DNA from: Klenkia brasiliensis
Lineage (GTDB): Bacteria > Actinomycetota > Actinomycetes > Mycobacteriales > Geodermatophilaceae
Direction: 5' to 3'
Assembly (NCBI RefSeq): GCF_900100695.1
Contig: NZ_FNCF01000003.1
Location: 434,001 to 498,000 of the forward strand
Length of the DNA: 64,000 bases
The notes under the pieces are model-generated. The model searched no databases. It was not told the origin of the DNA and worked only from the letters and a program-made list of their open reading frames with translations. Below, piece after piece: positions 1 through 9,517 of this stretch; position 1 is the stretch's first letter; every line of letters starts with the position of its first letter. The position numbers were made by a program, and so were the translations under genes.

Positions 1-33
1 GAACGGCCGCCCCGCGCGGCCGCGAGGAGAACC

Positions 34-2685
34 GTGTCCCCCATCCGCACTGCCCGCCCCGCCGTCCTCGGCGTCGCGGTGGGCGCCCTGGTCGCCGGCG
101 GCCTGGTCACCACCGCCGCCCCGGCCGCCGCAGCCTCCCCCGACGTGGTCATCAACGAGGTCTACGGCGGTGGCGGCAACAGCGGCGCCGTCTACGCCAA
201 CGACTTCATCGAGCTGCGCAACGACGGCCCGACCGCCGTCGACCTGTCCGGCTGGAGCGTGCAGTACGCCTCCGCCACGGGCACGTCCTGGAACGCCACC
301 CCGCTCACCGGCACCATCCCCGCCGGCGGCACCTACCTGGTGCAGCAGGCCGCGGGCGGCAACACCGCCCTCCCGGCGCTGCCCTCCCCCGACGACACCG
401 GGACCCTGGCGATCAGCGGCACCGCGGGCAAGGTGGCCCTGTCCACCGGCACCGCGCGGCTGACCTGCGGCACGGCCTGCGCCGGCGCCCCCGGCGTGCG
501 CGACCTGCTCGGGTGGGGCGCCGCCACCGGCGGCGAGGGCGCACCGGCGCCCGGCACCAGCAACTCGACCTCGGTGGCCCGCACCGCGGGCCCGGACACC
601 GACGTCAACGCGGCCGACTTCGCCGTCGGCGCGCCCACCCCGGCCGGGACCGGCGGCACCGCCCCGGACCCCGACCCGGAGCCCGAGCCCGAGCCCACCG
701 GCCCGGCCTGCGACGCCACCGCCGTCCCGATCGGCACCGTGCAGGGGTCCGGCGCATCGACGCCGGTCGCCGGCCAGCAGGTCACCGTGCGCGGCACCGT
801 CGTCGCCGACCTGCAGGCCGGCGGCTTCGACGGCTTCCACGTGCAGGACACCGGCGACGGCGACCCGGCCACCTCCGACGCCGTCTTCGTCTACGCCCCC
901 GGCGGTGCGCCGGTGGACCTCGGCGACGTCGTCACCGTGACCGGCACCGCCGCGGAGTTCCCCGCGGACGACCCGCTGTCGGTCACCCAGCTGACCCGGG
1001 CGACCTACACCGACTGCGGCACCGCGCCGCTGCCGGAGCCGGCCACCCTGCCGATCCCCAGCGACGACGCCACCCGTGAGGCCTTCGAGGGCATGCTCGT
1101 CACCCCCGGCACCGAGCTGACCGTCTCCGAGCTGTTCGACCTCACCAGCTTCGGCGAGGTGCTGCTGTCCTCGGGCGGCCGCCTGCTGTCCCCGACCCAG
1201 GCCGCCGACCCCGGCGCCCCGGCCGCCGCGGTCGCCGCGGACAACGTGCTCCGCTCGATCACCCTGGACGACGGCCGGTCCACCCGGCTGGCCGGCGGCT
1301 CGGTCCCGCCCTACCTCGCCCCCGGCGACCCGGTGCGCATCGGCGACACCGCCGACCTGGGCCCGGTCGTGCTCTCGGCCGGTTTCGGCACCTGGCGGCT
1401 GCAGCCGGCCAGCGGGGACACGTCCGGGACCACCTTCACCCCGACCAACCCCCGCACCGCGGCCCCGGCCCCGGTCGGCGGTGACCTGCGGGTCGCCGAC
1501 TACAACGTGCTCAACTACTTCGTCACCTTCGGCGGGGCCTCCCGCGGGGCGGCGAACGCGGCCGAGCTGGCCGAGCAGCAGGCCAAGATCGTGGCCGGGC
1601 TGCAGGCACTGGACGCCGACGTGATCACCCTGCACGAGATCGAGAACTCCGCGATCACCACGCCGGACACCCCGTACCGGGCGGTGGAGACCCTGCTGGC
1701 CGCCCTGTCGGCGGCCGACGGGCACACCTGGGCCTACGCGCCGGCACACGAGGACAGCGATGTCATCACCAACGCGATCGTCTGGCGCACCGACGTCGTC
1801 ACCCCCGTCGGAGCGCCCCTGGCCTACACCAGCCCGGCCTTCGACAACGCCCGCAGCCCCATCGCGCAGACCTTCGCGACGACCGACGGCGGCGAGGTGT
1901 TCAGCGTGGTCGCCAACCACCTGAAGTCCAAGGGCAGCGCCTGCGCCACCGGCAACGACACCTCCGTCGGCGGCCCGGGCAACTGCAACGCCGACCGGAC
2001 GGCGCAGGCCACCGAGCTGGTCGCCTTCGCCCAGCAGGTCGCCGAGACCAGCGGCGACCCCGACGTCCTGCTCACCGGTGACTTCAACTCCTACCGGTAC
2101 GAGGACCCGCTGGACGTCGTCCGGGGTGCCGGCTACACCGAGCTCGGCGAGACCTTCGCCCCCGACGAGTACAGCTACGTCTTCGACGGCGGCTCGGGCT
2201 CGCTCGACCACGCCTTCGCCACCCCGTCGCTGGCGGCGCAGGCCACCGGGCTGACCGTGTGGGAGACCAACGCGGTCGAGTCCTACGCCTACCAGTACGA
2301 CTCCGGCGTGGACCCGCTCTACGCGCCGGACCCGTACCGGGCCAGCGACCACAACCCGACCGTCATCGGCTTCACCCTCGACGCCCCGGCCACGGCCGCG
2401 GTGGACCAGGACCGGCCCTTCCGCGGTGACCGGGTCACGGTCACCGGCACCGGCTTCGCCCCGGGCGAGCGGGTCACCGTGACGATCGGCGGCCGCTCGG
2501 GCGGGTCGGGCACCGCCGACGCGCAGGGCACCGTGGTGCTGCACCCGCGGGTGCCGGTGCTGCTGGCGGCCGGCGAGCAGCCGGTGGTGCTGACCGGGAC
2601 CTCCGGCGAGACGGCCGGCACGTCGATCACCCTGCGCACCCTGCTGCAGGAGCTCGTCGACCGGCTGCGGGGCCTGTTCGGCTGA
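34..2685 (+). CDS. Secreted ExeM/NucH-type endonuclease with lamin-tail domain
   Basis: An 883-residue exported protein, probably an extracellular DNase that scavenges or remodels eDNA. The GTG start has a GAGGAG ribosome site at 24-29. Residues 1-34 form a signal peptide ending in an Ala-rich stretch. About 36-165 resembles a lamin-tail domain ([11 protein letters not shown] at its start), followed by a Pro/Glu-rich linker near 208-225 and an OB-fold-like segment near 235-330. From about 488 comes an endonuclease/exonuclease/phosphatase domain with [14 protein letters not shown] (near 533), [11 protein letters not shown] (near 682) and SDHNP (near 770), the expected metal and catalytic motifs. 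An Ig-like tail ([10 protein letters not shown]) follows; no LPXTG or membrane anchor is seen, so it is probably released. The domain order matches the ExeM/NucH family. Only 33 bases lie upstream in the window, so promoter context is missing. Confidence 0.88.
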   Translation: MSPIRTARPAVLGVAVGALVAGGLVTTAAPAAAASPDVVINEVYGGGGNSGAVYANDFIELRNDGPTAVDLSGWSVQYASATGTSWNATPLTGTIPAGGTYLVQQAAGGNTALPALPSPDDTGTLAISGTAGKVALSTGTARLTCGTACAGAPGVRDLLGWGAATGGEGAPAPGTSNSTSVARTAGPDTDVNAADFAVGAPTPAGTGGTAPDPDPEPEPEPTGPACDATAVPIGTVQGSGASTPVAGQQVTVRGTVVADLQAGGFDGFHVQDTGDGDPATSDAVFVYAPGGAPVDLGDVVTVTGTAAEFPADDPLSVTQLTRATYTDCGTAPLPEPATLPIPSDDATREAFEGMLVTPGTELTVSELFDLTSFGEVLLSSGGRLLSPTQAADPGAPAAAVAADNVLRSITLDDGRSTRLAGGSVPPYLAPGDPVRIGDTADLGPVVLSAGFGTWRLQPASGDTSGTTFTPTNPRTAAPAPVGGDLRVADYNVLNYFVTFGGASRGAANAAELAEQQAKIVAGLQALDADVITLHEIENSAITTPDTPYRAVETLLAALSAADGHTWAYAPAHEDSDVITNAIVWRTDVVTPVGAPLAYTSPAFDNARSPIAQTFATTDGGEVFSVVANHLKSKGSACATGNDTSVGGPGNCNADRTAQATELVAFAQQVAETSGDPDVLLTGDFNSYRYEDPLDVVRGAGYTELGETFAPDEYSYVFDGGSGSLDHAFATPSLAAQATGLTVWETNAVESYAYQYDSGVDPLYAPDPYRASDHNPTVIGFTLDAPATAAVDQDRPFRGDRVTVTGTGFAPGERVTVTIGGRSGGSGTADAQGTVVLHPRVPVLLAAGEQPVVLTGTSGETAGTSITLRTLLQELVDRLRGLFG

Positions 2686-2691
2686 GCACCG

Positions 2692-2724
2692 GCCACCCCC
2701 GTCCCGACCCGGGGCGGGGGTGGC
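2692..2724 (+). terminator. GC-rich hairpin after the nuclease gene
   Basis: Perfect 9-base arms GCCACCCCC (2692-2700) and GGGGGTGGC (2716-2724) surround a 15-base loop just after the nuclease stop. There is no T-tract, as is common for actinobacterial terminators. It runs almost into the candidate msrB -10 box at 2735. Confidence 0.55.
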
Positions 2725-2747
2725 ACCCCGGTCGTACCGTGGGGTGC

Positions 2748-3170
2748 ATGACCCAGCACGTGGACAAGCAGCCCACGGTCGTGAAGACCGACGAGGAGTG
2801 GCGGGCGCAGCTCTCGCCCGAGGAGTACGCCGTGCTCCGCCAGGCGGGCACCGAGCGGCCCTGGGTCGGTGAGTACACCGACACGAAGACCGTCGGCGTC
2901 TACCACTGCCGGGCCTGCGGCGCCGAGCTGTTCCGCTCGGAGACCAAGTTCGACTCGCACTGCGGCTGGCCCTCGTTCTACGAGCCGTCGTCCCGGGACA
3001 ACGTGGTGCTCAAGAGCGACCGGTCGCTGGGCATGGTGCGCACCGAGGTGCTGTGCGGCACCTGCCACAGCCACCTGGGGCACGTCTTCGACGACGCACC
3101 CCAGACCCCCACCGGCGACCGCTACTGCATCAACTCGGTGTCGATCACCCTGGCGCCCGCCGAGGCCTGA
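2748..3170 (+). CDS. msrB: Peptide-methionine (R)-S-oxide reductase MsrB
   Basis: Reduces methionine-R-sulfoxide in oxidised proteins in the cytoplasm. The 140-residue product is a complete single-domain MsrB: two zinc CxxC pairs (CRAC and CGTC), the [10 protein letters not shown] block and the catalytic Cys in RYCINS near the C terminus. An in-frame GTG lies nine bases upstream at 2739, but the ATG at 2748 is preferred because a TACCGT -10-like box (2735-2740) sits seven bases before it, fitting a leaderless transcript. The gene converges on hemQ across a strong hairpin; msrB next to the haem genes is also the order in mycobacteria. Confidence 0.95.
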   Translation: MTQHVDKQPTVVKTDEEWRAQLSPEEYAVLRQAGTERPWVGEYTDTKTVGVYHCRACGAELFRSETKFDSHCGWPSFYEPSSRDNVVLKSDRSLGMVRTEVLCGTCHSHLGHVFDDAPQTPTGDRYCINSVSITLAPAEA

Positions 3171-3183
3171 CCCGCCCGGGTGC

Positions 3184-3225
3184 GACCCGTCGCGGGGTCG
3201 GCCGGAGCCAGCCCCGCGACGGGTC
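3184..3225. terminator. Bidirectional terminator between msrB and hemQ
   Basis: A perfect 14-base inverted repeat: the left arm 3184-3197 begins GACCCGTCGC and the right arm 3212-3225 ends GCGACGGGTC, with a 14-base loop. It lies between convergent stop codons and could serve both strands. There is no T-run on either side. Confidence 0.7.
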
Positions 3226-3234
3226 ACCCGGTGG

Positions 3235-3951
3235 TCAGGCCAGGCCGGCCACCAGCTCGCCGGCCGACCGGCGGGTGCCGGTGTAGAACGGGATCTCCTC
3301 GCGCACGTGCCGCCGGGCCCGGCTGGCCCGCAGGTCGCGCATGAGGTCCACGATGCGGTGCAGCTCGTCGGCCTCGAAGGCCAGGATCCACTCGTAGTCG
3401 CCGAGCCCGAACGAGGCCACCGTGTTGGCCCGCACGTCGGGGTAGGGCCGGGCCTGCATGCCGTGCTCCTTGAGCATGTCCCGCCGCTCCTCGTCGGGCA
3501 GCAGGTACCACTCGTAGGACCGCACGAACGGGTAGACGCAGACGAAGCGCCGCGGCTGCTCGTCGGCCAGGAACGCCGGGATGTGCGAGCGGTTGAACTC
3601 CGCCGGCCGGTGCAGCGCCATCTGCGACCACACCGGGTCCAGCCGCCGGCCCAGCGCCGAGCGGCGCAGCCGGGTGTAGGCCTCCTGCAGCGCCTCGGCG
3701 TCGGCGGCGTGCCACCACACCATCACGTCGGCGTCGGCCCGCAGGCCGGCGACGTCGTAGAGCCCGCGGACGACGACGTCCTTGCCGGCGAGCTCCTCGA
3801 CCAGCGACTGCAGCTCGTCGGCCGCGCCCTGCCGGTCGTCGTCGCCGAACGGGCGGGCGAGCCGGAACACCGACCACATCGTGTAGCGGATGGTGGCGTT
3901 GAGCTCGTTGGCCCGCTTGCCGATGCTCTTCTGCTCGGGCTGGTCGGTCAT
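3235..3951 (-). CDS. hemQ: Coproheme decarboxylase HemQ (chlorite dismutase-like)
   Basis: Last enzyme of the coproporphyrin-dependent haem pathway of actinobacteria: converts iron-coproporphyrin III to haem b using peroxide. The 238-residue protein has the family's typical length and motifs, beginning [18 protein letters not shown] and including [17 protein letters not shown] (its Tyr is a candidate for the catalytic Tyr) and [13 protein letters not shown]. The start at 3951 is chosen because a GGGGAG site lies about ten bases upstream; an alternative ATG at 3960 would sit directly on that site. It follows hemY on the same strand after a short gap, so hemE-hemY-hemQ is probably one operon. 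Confidence 0.93.
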   Translation of the reverse strand: MTDQPEQKSIGKRANELNATIRYTMWSVFRLARPFGDDDRQGAADELQSLVEELAGKDVVVRGLYDVAGLRADADVMVWWHAADAEALQEAYTRLRRSALGRRLDPVWSQMALHRPAEFNRSHIPAFLADEQPRRFVCVYPFVRSYEWYLLPDEERRDMLKEHGMQARPYPDVRANTVASFGLGDYEWILAFEADELHRIVDLMRDLRASRARRHVREEIPFYTGTRRSAGELVAGLA

Positions 3952-3983
3952 GCCCGCCATTCTCCCCCGCGCGCGCCGGCCGG

Positions 3984-5378
3984 TCAGGTGAGGGTCGCTG
4001 TGAGCCGGGCGGCCGCCCGGCGGGCGCTGCCGATGCAGGCGGGCACCCCGACGCCGTCGTAGGCGGCCCCGGCCACGGCCAGCCCGGGGACGTCGGCCAC
4101 CGCGGCCCGGACGGCGGCGACCCGGCCGAGGTGGCCGGCCAGGTACTGCGGCAGGCCGCCACCCCACCGCACCAGGTGGGTCTCCACCGGCTCGGGCCGG
4201 GACAGCCCCAGCAGGTCGGCGACCTCGGCGACCACCGCGGCGGTCAGGTCGGCGTCGGTGCGCTGCAGCTGCTCCTCCTCCAGGTAGCGGCCCACCGAGG
4301 AGCGCACCCGCAGCAGCCCGTCGCCGGACAGGTGCGGCCACTTCTGCGAGGACACCGTGACCCCCTTGACCAGCCGGCCGGTCACCGGGGGCACCAGCAG
4401 CCCCGACCCGGCGGCCAGCTCCTGGCCGGGGAACGCCATCGCGACCACGGCCATCGAGGCGTACGGGATGCCCTCCAGCGGCTCCACCGCGCCCGGGGCG
4501 ACCCCGGCGAGCAACCGGGCCGCCTTCCCGGCGGGGACGGCGACCAGGACGGCGTCGGCGGTCAGCACCTCGCGGCCGGCCCCCACCTCGAGCTCGAACC
4601 CGGCGGCCACCCGGCGCAGCGAGGAGGCGGGCGTGCGCAGCCGCACCGCACCCTCGGGCAGCGCGGCGGCCAGTGCGTGCGGCAGGCCGGCGACGCCGTC
4701 GGGCAGCGTGACGAACACCGGGCCGTCGGGGGTGCCGGCGGCGGCCTCCCGGCTGCGCGCACCGGCGTCGCGGGCCGCCGCCGCGGCGGCGAGGACCGTG
4801 CCGTGCCGGGGCAGCTGCGCGGCCAGCGCCGGCATGGTGGCGCGCACCGACAGCCGGTCGGCCTGCCCGGCGTAGACCCCGCCGAGCAGCGGCTCGACCA
4901 GCCGGTCGACCACCTCGTCGCCGAGCCGCTCGCGCAGCAGCCCGCCGACGGTGCGGTCCTCGGCGGGGTCGGCCGGGAACTGCAGCGGCTGCAACGACGC
5001 CTCGGCGCGCACCCGGGCCACCCCGTCGGGCGACAGCACGCCGTCCAGCCCGTCGGACGAGGTCGGCACCCCCAGCAGGGTGCCGGCCGGCAACCGGTGC
5101 CGGCCGGTGGGCAGCTCGACGGCCGCCGAGGTGGTCGCCGGGACGACGGTCGGCAGCCCGAGCTCGGCCATCAGCGCGACGGCGTCGGGCACCCGGGCCA
5201 GCACGGCCTCGGCGCCGGTGTCGTACCAGGTGCCGGCCAGCCGGACCCGGCCCAGCTTGCCGCCGACCCGGTCACCGGCCTCGAGCACGACGACCTCGTC
5301 GTCCGGGCGCTCCCGGTGCCAGGCCCAGGCCGCCGTCAGACCGGTGATGCCGGCCCCGACGACGACCAGCCGGCTCAT
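3984..5378 (-). CDS. hemY: Coproporphyrinogen III / protoporphyrinogen oxidase HemY
   Basis: FAD-dependent oxidase that aromatises coproporphyrinogen III in the actinobacterial haem route. The 464-residue protein starts with a dinucleotide-binding fold ([14 protein letters not shown], then [13 protein letters not shown]) and keeps the amine-oxidase C-terminal FAD segment ([20 protein letters not shown]). The ATG overlaps the hemE stop in an ATGA arrangement at 5375-5378, which indicates translational coupling. In actinobacteria this family is often named HemG or HemY; the coproporphyrin substrate is inferred from the neighbouring hemQ. Confidence 0.93.
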   Translation of the reverse strand: MSRLVVVGAGITGLTAAWAWHRERPDDEVVVLEAGDRVGGKLGRVRLAGTWYDTGAEAVLARVPDAVALMAELGLPTVVPATTSAAVELPTGRHRLPAGTLLGVPTSSDGLDGVLSPDGVARVRAEASLQPLQFPADPAEDRTVGGLLRERLGDEVVDRLVEPLLGGVYAGQADRLSVRATMPALAAQLPRHGTVLAAAAAARDAGARSREAAAGTPDGPVFVTLPDGVAGLPHALAAALPEGAVRLRTPASSLRRVAAGFELEVGAGREVLTADAVLVAVPAGKAARLLAGVAPGAVEPLEGIPYASMAVVAMAFPGQELAAGSGLLVPPVTGRLVKGVTVSSQKWPHLSGDGLLRVRSSVGRYLEEEQLQRTDADLTAAVVAEVADLLGLSRPEPVETHLVRWGGGLPQYLAGHLGRVAAVRAAVADVPGLAVAGAAYDGVGVPACIGSARRAAARLTATLT

Positions 5379-6460
5379 GCGCGGGCCGTGAGCTCGTGGA
5401 CCAGCTCGACCACGTGGGTGATCGCGCCGGGGTCGGTGTCGGGCAGCACGCCGTGGCCGAGGTTGAACACGTGCCCCCGCGCCGCGCGGCCCTGCTCGAC
5501 GACGCGGCGGACCTCGGCGTCCAGGGTGGCCCGGTCGGCCAGCAGGACGGCGGGGTCGAGGTTGCCCTGCAGCGAGTAGCCCGGGCCCACCCGGCGCGCG
5601 GCCTCGTCCAGCGGGATGCGCCAGTCGACCCCGACGACGTCGGCGCCGGCGTCGCCGATCAGCGGGAGCAGCTCCCCGGTGCCGACGCCGAAGTGGATCC
5701 GCGGCACGTCCCGCACACCGGCGGCCCGGTCGCCCAGGCCGTCGAACGCCGCCCGGGAGTGCGGCAGCACGCGGGCGGCGTAGTCGGAGGCCGACAGCAC
5801 CCCGGCCCAGGAGTCGAACAGCTGCACCGCGGAGGCGCCGGCGTCGACCTGGGCGCGCAGGAACACCGACGCGGAGACCGCGAGCTTGGCCAGCAGCCGC
5901 TGCCACGCCTCGGGCTCGGCGTACATGAAGGCCTTGGTGCGGGCGTGCTCCTTGGAGGGCCCGCCCTCGATGAGGTAGGTGGCGAGGGTGAAGGGCGCAC
6001 CGGCGAACCCGATCAGCGGGGTGGCGCCGAGCTCGGCGACCAGCCGGCCGACCGCGGTGGTGAGGAAGCCCAGCGCGTCGGGCTCGAGGTCGGGCAGCGC
6101 GTCGACGTCGGCCACGCTGCGCACCGGCTGCGCGACGACCGGCCCGACACCGGGCTTGATCTCGATGTCCACACCCGCCACCACCAGCGGCAGCACGATG
6201 TCGGAGAACAGGATCGCGGCGTCCACCCCGTGCCGGCGGACCGGCTGCAGGGTGATCTCGGTGACCAGGTCGGGGTCCTGGCAGGCCTGCAGCATCGCGG
6301 TGCCGGCCCGCAGCGCGCGGTACTCCGGCAGCGACCGGCCGGCCTGGCGCATGAACCACACCGGGGTGCGGTCGACCGGGCGGCCGAGGGCGGCGCGGAC
6401 GAGGTCGGAGTCGGCCGGGGACGGCGTGCTGGCGGTGTCCGGCCCTGCTGGGGTACCCAC
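5375..6460 (-). CDS. hemE: Uroporphyrinogen decarboxylase HemE
   Basis: Decarboxylates uroporphyrinogen III to coproporphyrinogen III. The 361-residue product has the hallmark [16 protein letters not shown] motif near residue 30, the [13 protein letters not shown] segment and [17 protein letters not shown]. The GTG at 6460 is preceded by GGGAGG about ten bases upstream, and the family's length fits this start. The frame stays open upstream, but that part is Pro/Gly/Arg-rich and unlike the family. First gene of the hemE-hemY-hemQ operon, divergent from the DUF3000 gene. Confidence 0.94.
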   Translation of the reverse strand: MGTPAGPDTASTPSPADSDLVRAALGRPVDRTPVWFMRQAGRSLPEYRALRAGTAMLQACQDPDLVTEITLQPVRRHGVDAAILFSDIVLPLVVAGVDIEIKPGVGPVVAQPVRSVADVDALPDLEPDALGFLTTAVGRLVAELGATPLIGFAGAPFTLATYLIEGGPSKEHARTKAFMYAEPEAWQRLLAKLAVSASVFLRAQVDAGASAVQLFDSWAGVLSASDYAARVLPHSRAAFDGLGDRAAGVRDVPRIHFGVGTGELLPLIGDAGADVVGVDWRIPLDEAARRVGPGYSLQGNLDPAVLLADRATLDAEVRRVVEQGRAARGHVFNLGHGVLPDTDPGAITHVVELVHELTARA

Positions 6461-6623
6461 GACCAGCCATCCTCCCAGACCCCGGCCGGGACGCCCGCCG
6501 GGAGCCACCGGCGCTCGCGGACGACCCGCCGGGAGCGACACGCCGGGTGTCCTCACTCTCCGTGCACGACTGGTTGGCGAGTCGCGCGGGCGCATTATCG
6601 GTACAGCGACCTACCCTTCGGGC

Positions 6624-7265
6624 GTGGATCCACAGCGCAGGGCAGGGCGCGCGCCGGGAGGGGACGCCGAGCGCCCCCCGCCCCCGGCCGAGTTCCAGGC
6701 CGGCCTCGACGCCCTGGCCACCGTGCGCGCCCGCCGCGAGATCGAGCTGGAGCACATCCCGGCCCCGCAGCGGCTGGCCCCCTGGTCGCACGCCATCGGC
6801 GCCCGGGTCGCCGAGCCCGCCGGTGACGGCTCCGGCGAGGACGACCTGGAGATCGCCAGCGGCCGGTTCATCGTCCTGTACGACCCGGCCGGCCACGAGG
6901 CCTGGGACGGCACCACCCGCTGCGTCGGCTACGTCTCCGCGGTGACCGACGAGACCATGGTCGACGACCAGATGTTCTCCGAGGTGGCCTGGAGCTGGCT
7001 CGTCGAGGCCCTCGTCGACCACGACGCCGACCACCACTCCCTCGGCGGCACGGTCACCCGCACCGCCTCCACCCGGTTCGGCGACATCGCCGGCCCCGAG
7101 CACTCGGTCGACGTCGAGATCCGCGCGTCCTGGACCGCGGCCGACACCGACCTCGACCGCCACCTCGGCGCCTGGCTCGAGGTGCTGGGCAACGCCGCGG
7201 GTCTCCCCCCTCCGGGGGTGCACCTGCTCGGGCAGGGGCGGGCACCCGGCGGCGCGACCTCCTAG
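6624..7265 (+). CDS. DUF3000 family protein
   Basis: A 213-residue conserved actinobacterial protein (related to Rv2680) of unknown function, in its usual place between the haem genes and rnd. No signal peptide or membrane segment is visible. It has an acidic, Trp-containing core (FSEVAWSWLVEALVDH, then GGTVTRTASTRFGDI). The GTG start has no ribosome site but a TACCCT box at 6612-6617 exactly six bases upstream, the window's recurring leaderless arrangement. The last 20 or so codons (GLPPPGVHLLGQGRAPGG) look less conserved. Confidence 0.85.
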   Translation: MDPQRRAGRAPGGDAERPPPPAEFQAGLDALATVRARREIELEHIPAPQRLAPWSHAIGARVAEPAGDGSGEDDLEIASGRFIVLYDPAGHEAWDGTTRCVGYVSAVTDETMVDDQMFSEVAWSWLVEALVDHDADHHSLGGTVTRTASTRFGDIAGPEHSVDVEIRASWTAADTDLDRHLGAWLEVLGNAAGLPPPGVHLLGQGRAPGGATS

Positions 7266-7274
7266 AGTGGGCTG

Positions 7275-7294
7275 GTTGCTCCATCCGGAGCAAC
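7275..7294 (+). terminator. Perfect hairpin after DUF3000
   Basis: GTTGCTCC (7275-7282), loop ATCC, GGAGCAAC (7287-7294): a perfect 8-base stem ten bases after the DUF3000 stop and 37 bases before the regulator start. It could be a terminator or, given its symmetry, an operator for the downstream LuxR-type regulator. Confidence 0.5.
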
Positions 7295-7331
7295 GACGGA
7301 TGGGCCGGCTGCGGCGACGCACGGGACGGCC

Positions 7332-8054
7332 GTGACGCTGGAGCGACCACCGGTGACCCTGGGACACACGCGTGCCGACGGCGCGCTGCTGCCCCCGGAC
7401 GCCACCGCCCTGGTCGTCGACCCGGCACCGCTGGTCCGCGAGGCGCTGGCCGCGCGGCTGCGCGCGATGGGCGCCCGCGACGTCGAGGAGGCCGCCGGGC
7501 TGGACGAGGCGCGCGTGCGCGCCCACGTGTCCGGCCCCCGCGCGCTGTGCGTGCTCGACGTCGACCTGCCCGACAGCACCGGACCGGTGCCCGGCCCGGC
7601 CGGCCGGGGCCTCGAGCTGCTCCCGGTGCTGCGCGCCGACGGGTGGCCGGTGGTCGTCGCGCTCACCGCGGTGACCGACCCGGGCGTCGTCCGGGCCGCC
7701 TTCCTCGCCGGGGTGCAGGGCTACCTGCTCAAGACCTCCCCGCTGGCCGTGCTGACCGAGGGCCTGCAGGCCGCGCTGTCCGGGGAGGTCTGGGCCGACC
7801 CGGGCATCGCCAGCAGCCTGGCCGTCGGGCTCACCCGCACCCCGGCCGACGACGGCGCCGGCCACCTCTCGGCCCGCGAGGTGGACATCCTCCGGCTCGT
7901 CGCCGAGGGGCACACGAACAAGGAGATCGGTGACTTGGTGGACCTGTCCGCCCTCACGGTGAAGAGCCACCTGGCCCGCATCGCGCGCAAGCTCGGCACC
8001 GGCGACCGCGCCCACATGGTCGCCCTGGGCATCCGGAGCGGGGTGATCTCGTGA
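7332..8054 (+). CDS. LuxR/NarL-family response regulator with atypical receiver
   Basis: A 240-residue cytoplasmic transcription factor. The receiver (about 25-150) has the phospho-acceptor region CVLDVDLPD, Thr in VALTAV and Lys in YLLKTSP. The usual acidic pair at the first strand is replaced by VVDPAPL, so one Mg-binding acid is missing and phosphorylation may be weak or absent. The C-terminal HTH (LSAREVDILRLVAEGHTNKEIGDLV, then LTVKSHLARIARKLG) is intact. Its stop overlaps the rnd start in a GTGA junction, so the two are co-translated. No kinase is adjacent; the partner and targets are unknown. Confidence 0.85.
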   Translation: MTLERPPVTLGHTRADGALLPPDATALVVDPAPLVREALAARLRAMGARDVEEAAGLDEARVRAHVSGPRALCVLDVDLPDSTGPVPGPAGRGLELLPVLRADGWPVVVALTAVTDPGVVRAAFLAGVQGYLLKTSPLAVLTEGLQAALSGEVWADPGIASSLAVGLTRTPADDGAGHLSAREVDILRLVAEGHTNKEIGDLVDLSALTVKSHLARIARKLGTGDRAHMVALGIRSGVIS

Positions 8055-9295
8055 CCACGCCGGAGAGCACCCCGGTCGAGCCCACCGCCGAGCCGGAGTC
8101 GACCGCCGTCCCCCTGCTGGCCCCCCGCGACGGGCTGCCGCCGGTCATCGAGACCTCCACCGCGCTGGTCGACTACGCCGCGGCGCTGGCCGCCGGCAGC
8201 GGGCCGGTCGCGGTGGACGCCGAGCGCGCCTCGGGCTACCGCTACGGCCAGAAGGCCTACCTGGTGCAGCTCCGCCGGGGCGGTTCGGGCACCGGGCTCG
8301 TCGACCCCGTGCCGCTGCCGGACCTCTCCCCCGTGCAGGCGGTCATCGGCGACGTCGAGTGGGTGCTGCACGCGGCCAACCAGGACCTGCCGTGCCTGGC
8401 CGAGATCGGCCTGGCGCCCGCCAAGCTGTTCGACACCGAGCTCGCCGCCCGGCTGGCCGGGCTGCCGCGGGTCGGGCTGGGCGCGGTGGTCGAGTCGCTG
8501 CTGGGCTACACGCTGCAGAAGGGCCACTCGGCGGCGGACTGGTCGACCCGGCCGCTGCCCACCGACTGGCTGGTCTACGCCGCGCTGGACGTCGAGGTGC
8601 TGGTGGAGCTGCGCGACGCACTGGCCGCGATCCTCGAGGAGCAGGGCAAGACCGAGTGGGCGCGGCAGGAGTTCGACGCCATCATCGCCGCCGGGCCGCC
8701 CGCCCCCCGCGTCGACCCGTGGCGGCGCACGTCGGGCATGCACTCGCTGCGCAGCCGGCGCCAGCTGGCCCTGCTGCGGTCGCTGTGGGAGGCGCGCGAC
8801 CTGCTGGCCCGCCGCCGCGACGTCGCCCCCGGCCGGGTGCTGCCGGACTCCGCGATGGTCGCCGCGGTCGCCGCCGACCCGGCCACCGTCGAGGCGCTGG
8901 CCGACCTGCCGGTGTTCCGGGGCCGGTCCAACCGGAAGATCGCCAGCACCTGGTTCGGCGCGCTGCAGAAGGGCCGCGCCGTCCCCGAGGACCAGCTGCC
9001 CCCGCACAGCCTGCCCGGCGACGGCCCGCCGCCGGTGAACCGCTGGGCCGACCGCGACCCCGACGCCGACAAGCGCCTCAAGGCCGCCCGCGCCGGGCTC
9101 GCGGCGCTGGCCGAGCAGTGGTCGGTGCCGGTGGAGAACGTGCTTTCCCCCGACCTGGTGCGCCGGCTCATGTGGTCCCCGCCGGAGGAGGTCACCCCGG
9201 AGTCGGTCGCCGGCTTCCTGCGGGACGGCGGTGCCCGGGCGTGGCAGGTCGACCTCACCCGCGACCTGCTGACCGACGCCGCCTCCCCCGCCTGA
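8051..9295 (+). CDS. rnd: Ribonuclease D-type 3'-5' exonuclease with HRDC domain
   Basis: A 414-residue RNase D relative that trims the 3' ends of structured RNAs. The DEDD exonuclease fold is visible: AVDAERASGYRY (DxE), HAANQDLPCL, DTELAARLAGL and YAALDVEVLVEL (Y-x3-D). An HRDC-type helical domain begins near residue 215 (RQLALLRSLWEARDLLARRRDVAPGRVL in that region). The GTG start overlaps the upstream regulator stop by four bases. Synteny with mycobacterial Rv2681 supports the call. The N-terminal 30 residues are low-complexity and could be trimmed. Confidence 0.9.
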   Translation: MTTPESTPVEPTAEPESTAVPLLAPRDGLPPVIETSTALVDYAAALAAGSGPVAVDAERASGYRYGQKAYLVQLRRGGSGTGLVDPVPLPDLSPVQAVIGDVEWVLHAANQDLPCLAEIGLAPAKLFDTELAARLAGLPRVGLGAVVESLLGYTLQKGHSAADWSTRPLPTDWLVYAALDVEVLVELRDALAAILEEQGKTEWARQEFDAIIAAGPPAPRVDPWRRTSGMHSLRSRRQLALLRSLWEARDLLARRRDVAPGRVLPDSAMVAAVAADPATVEALADLPVFRGRSNRKIASTWFGALQKGRAVPEDQLPPHSLPGDGPPPVNRWADRDPDADKRLKAARAGLAALAEQWSVPVENVLSPDLVRRLMWSPPEEVTPESVAGFLRDGGARAWQVDLTRDLLTDAASPA

Positions 9296-9350
9296 CACCC
9301 GCCCCCCGCGCCCGGCCGCGCCCGCCTCCCGCGCCCGCCCTCCCGTTCGG

Positions 9351-9410
9351 GGTATCGGAAGCTCCACCCCGGCCATCGGCCCGGATCGGCCAGGTGGAGC
9401 TTCCGATACC
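9351..9410. repeat. Long perfect inverted repeat between rnd and fadA
   Basis: Arms of 18 bases, GGTATCGGAAGCTCCACC (9351-9368) and its exact complement (9393-9410), flank a 24-base loop that is itself partly symmetric (ATCGG...CGGAT). It lies in the 222-base gap after rnd. It could be a terminator or a repetitive extragenic palindrome. No other copy was noticed in this window. Confidence 0.75.
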
Positions 9411-9451
9411 GGGCTCGTCGGCGGCTGGAGCGGGGTCGTGGGCACGGGATG

Positions 9452-9467
9452 GTTACCGGCGGGTAAC
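9452..9467. promoter_or_regulatory. Candidate operator of the fadA-fadB operon
   Basis: GTTACC-GGCG-GGTAAC is a perfect 6-4-6 inverted repeat, 50 bases before the fadA start. Its size and position suit a TetR-family repressor of fatty-acid degradation genes; which regulator binds is not known from this window. Confidence 0.5.
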
Positions 9468-9517
9468 TTGAGGGGCGTCGCGGTCCCCCGCCGCGGCCCG
9501 CTCCCACCGGAGGTCCC

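Noticed and set aside
7203-7220. CCCCCC-TCC-GGGGG block as another copy of the G/C-block promoter element
   Set aside because: It lies inside the DUF3000 coding region with different spacing and precedes no start at the right distance.
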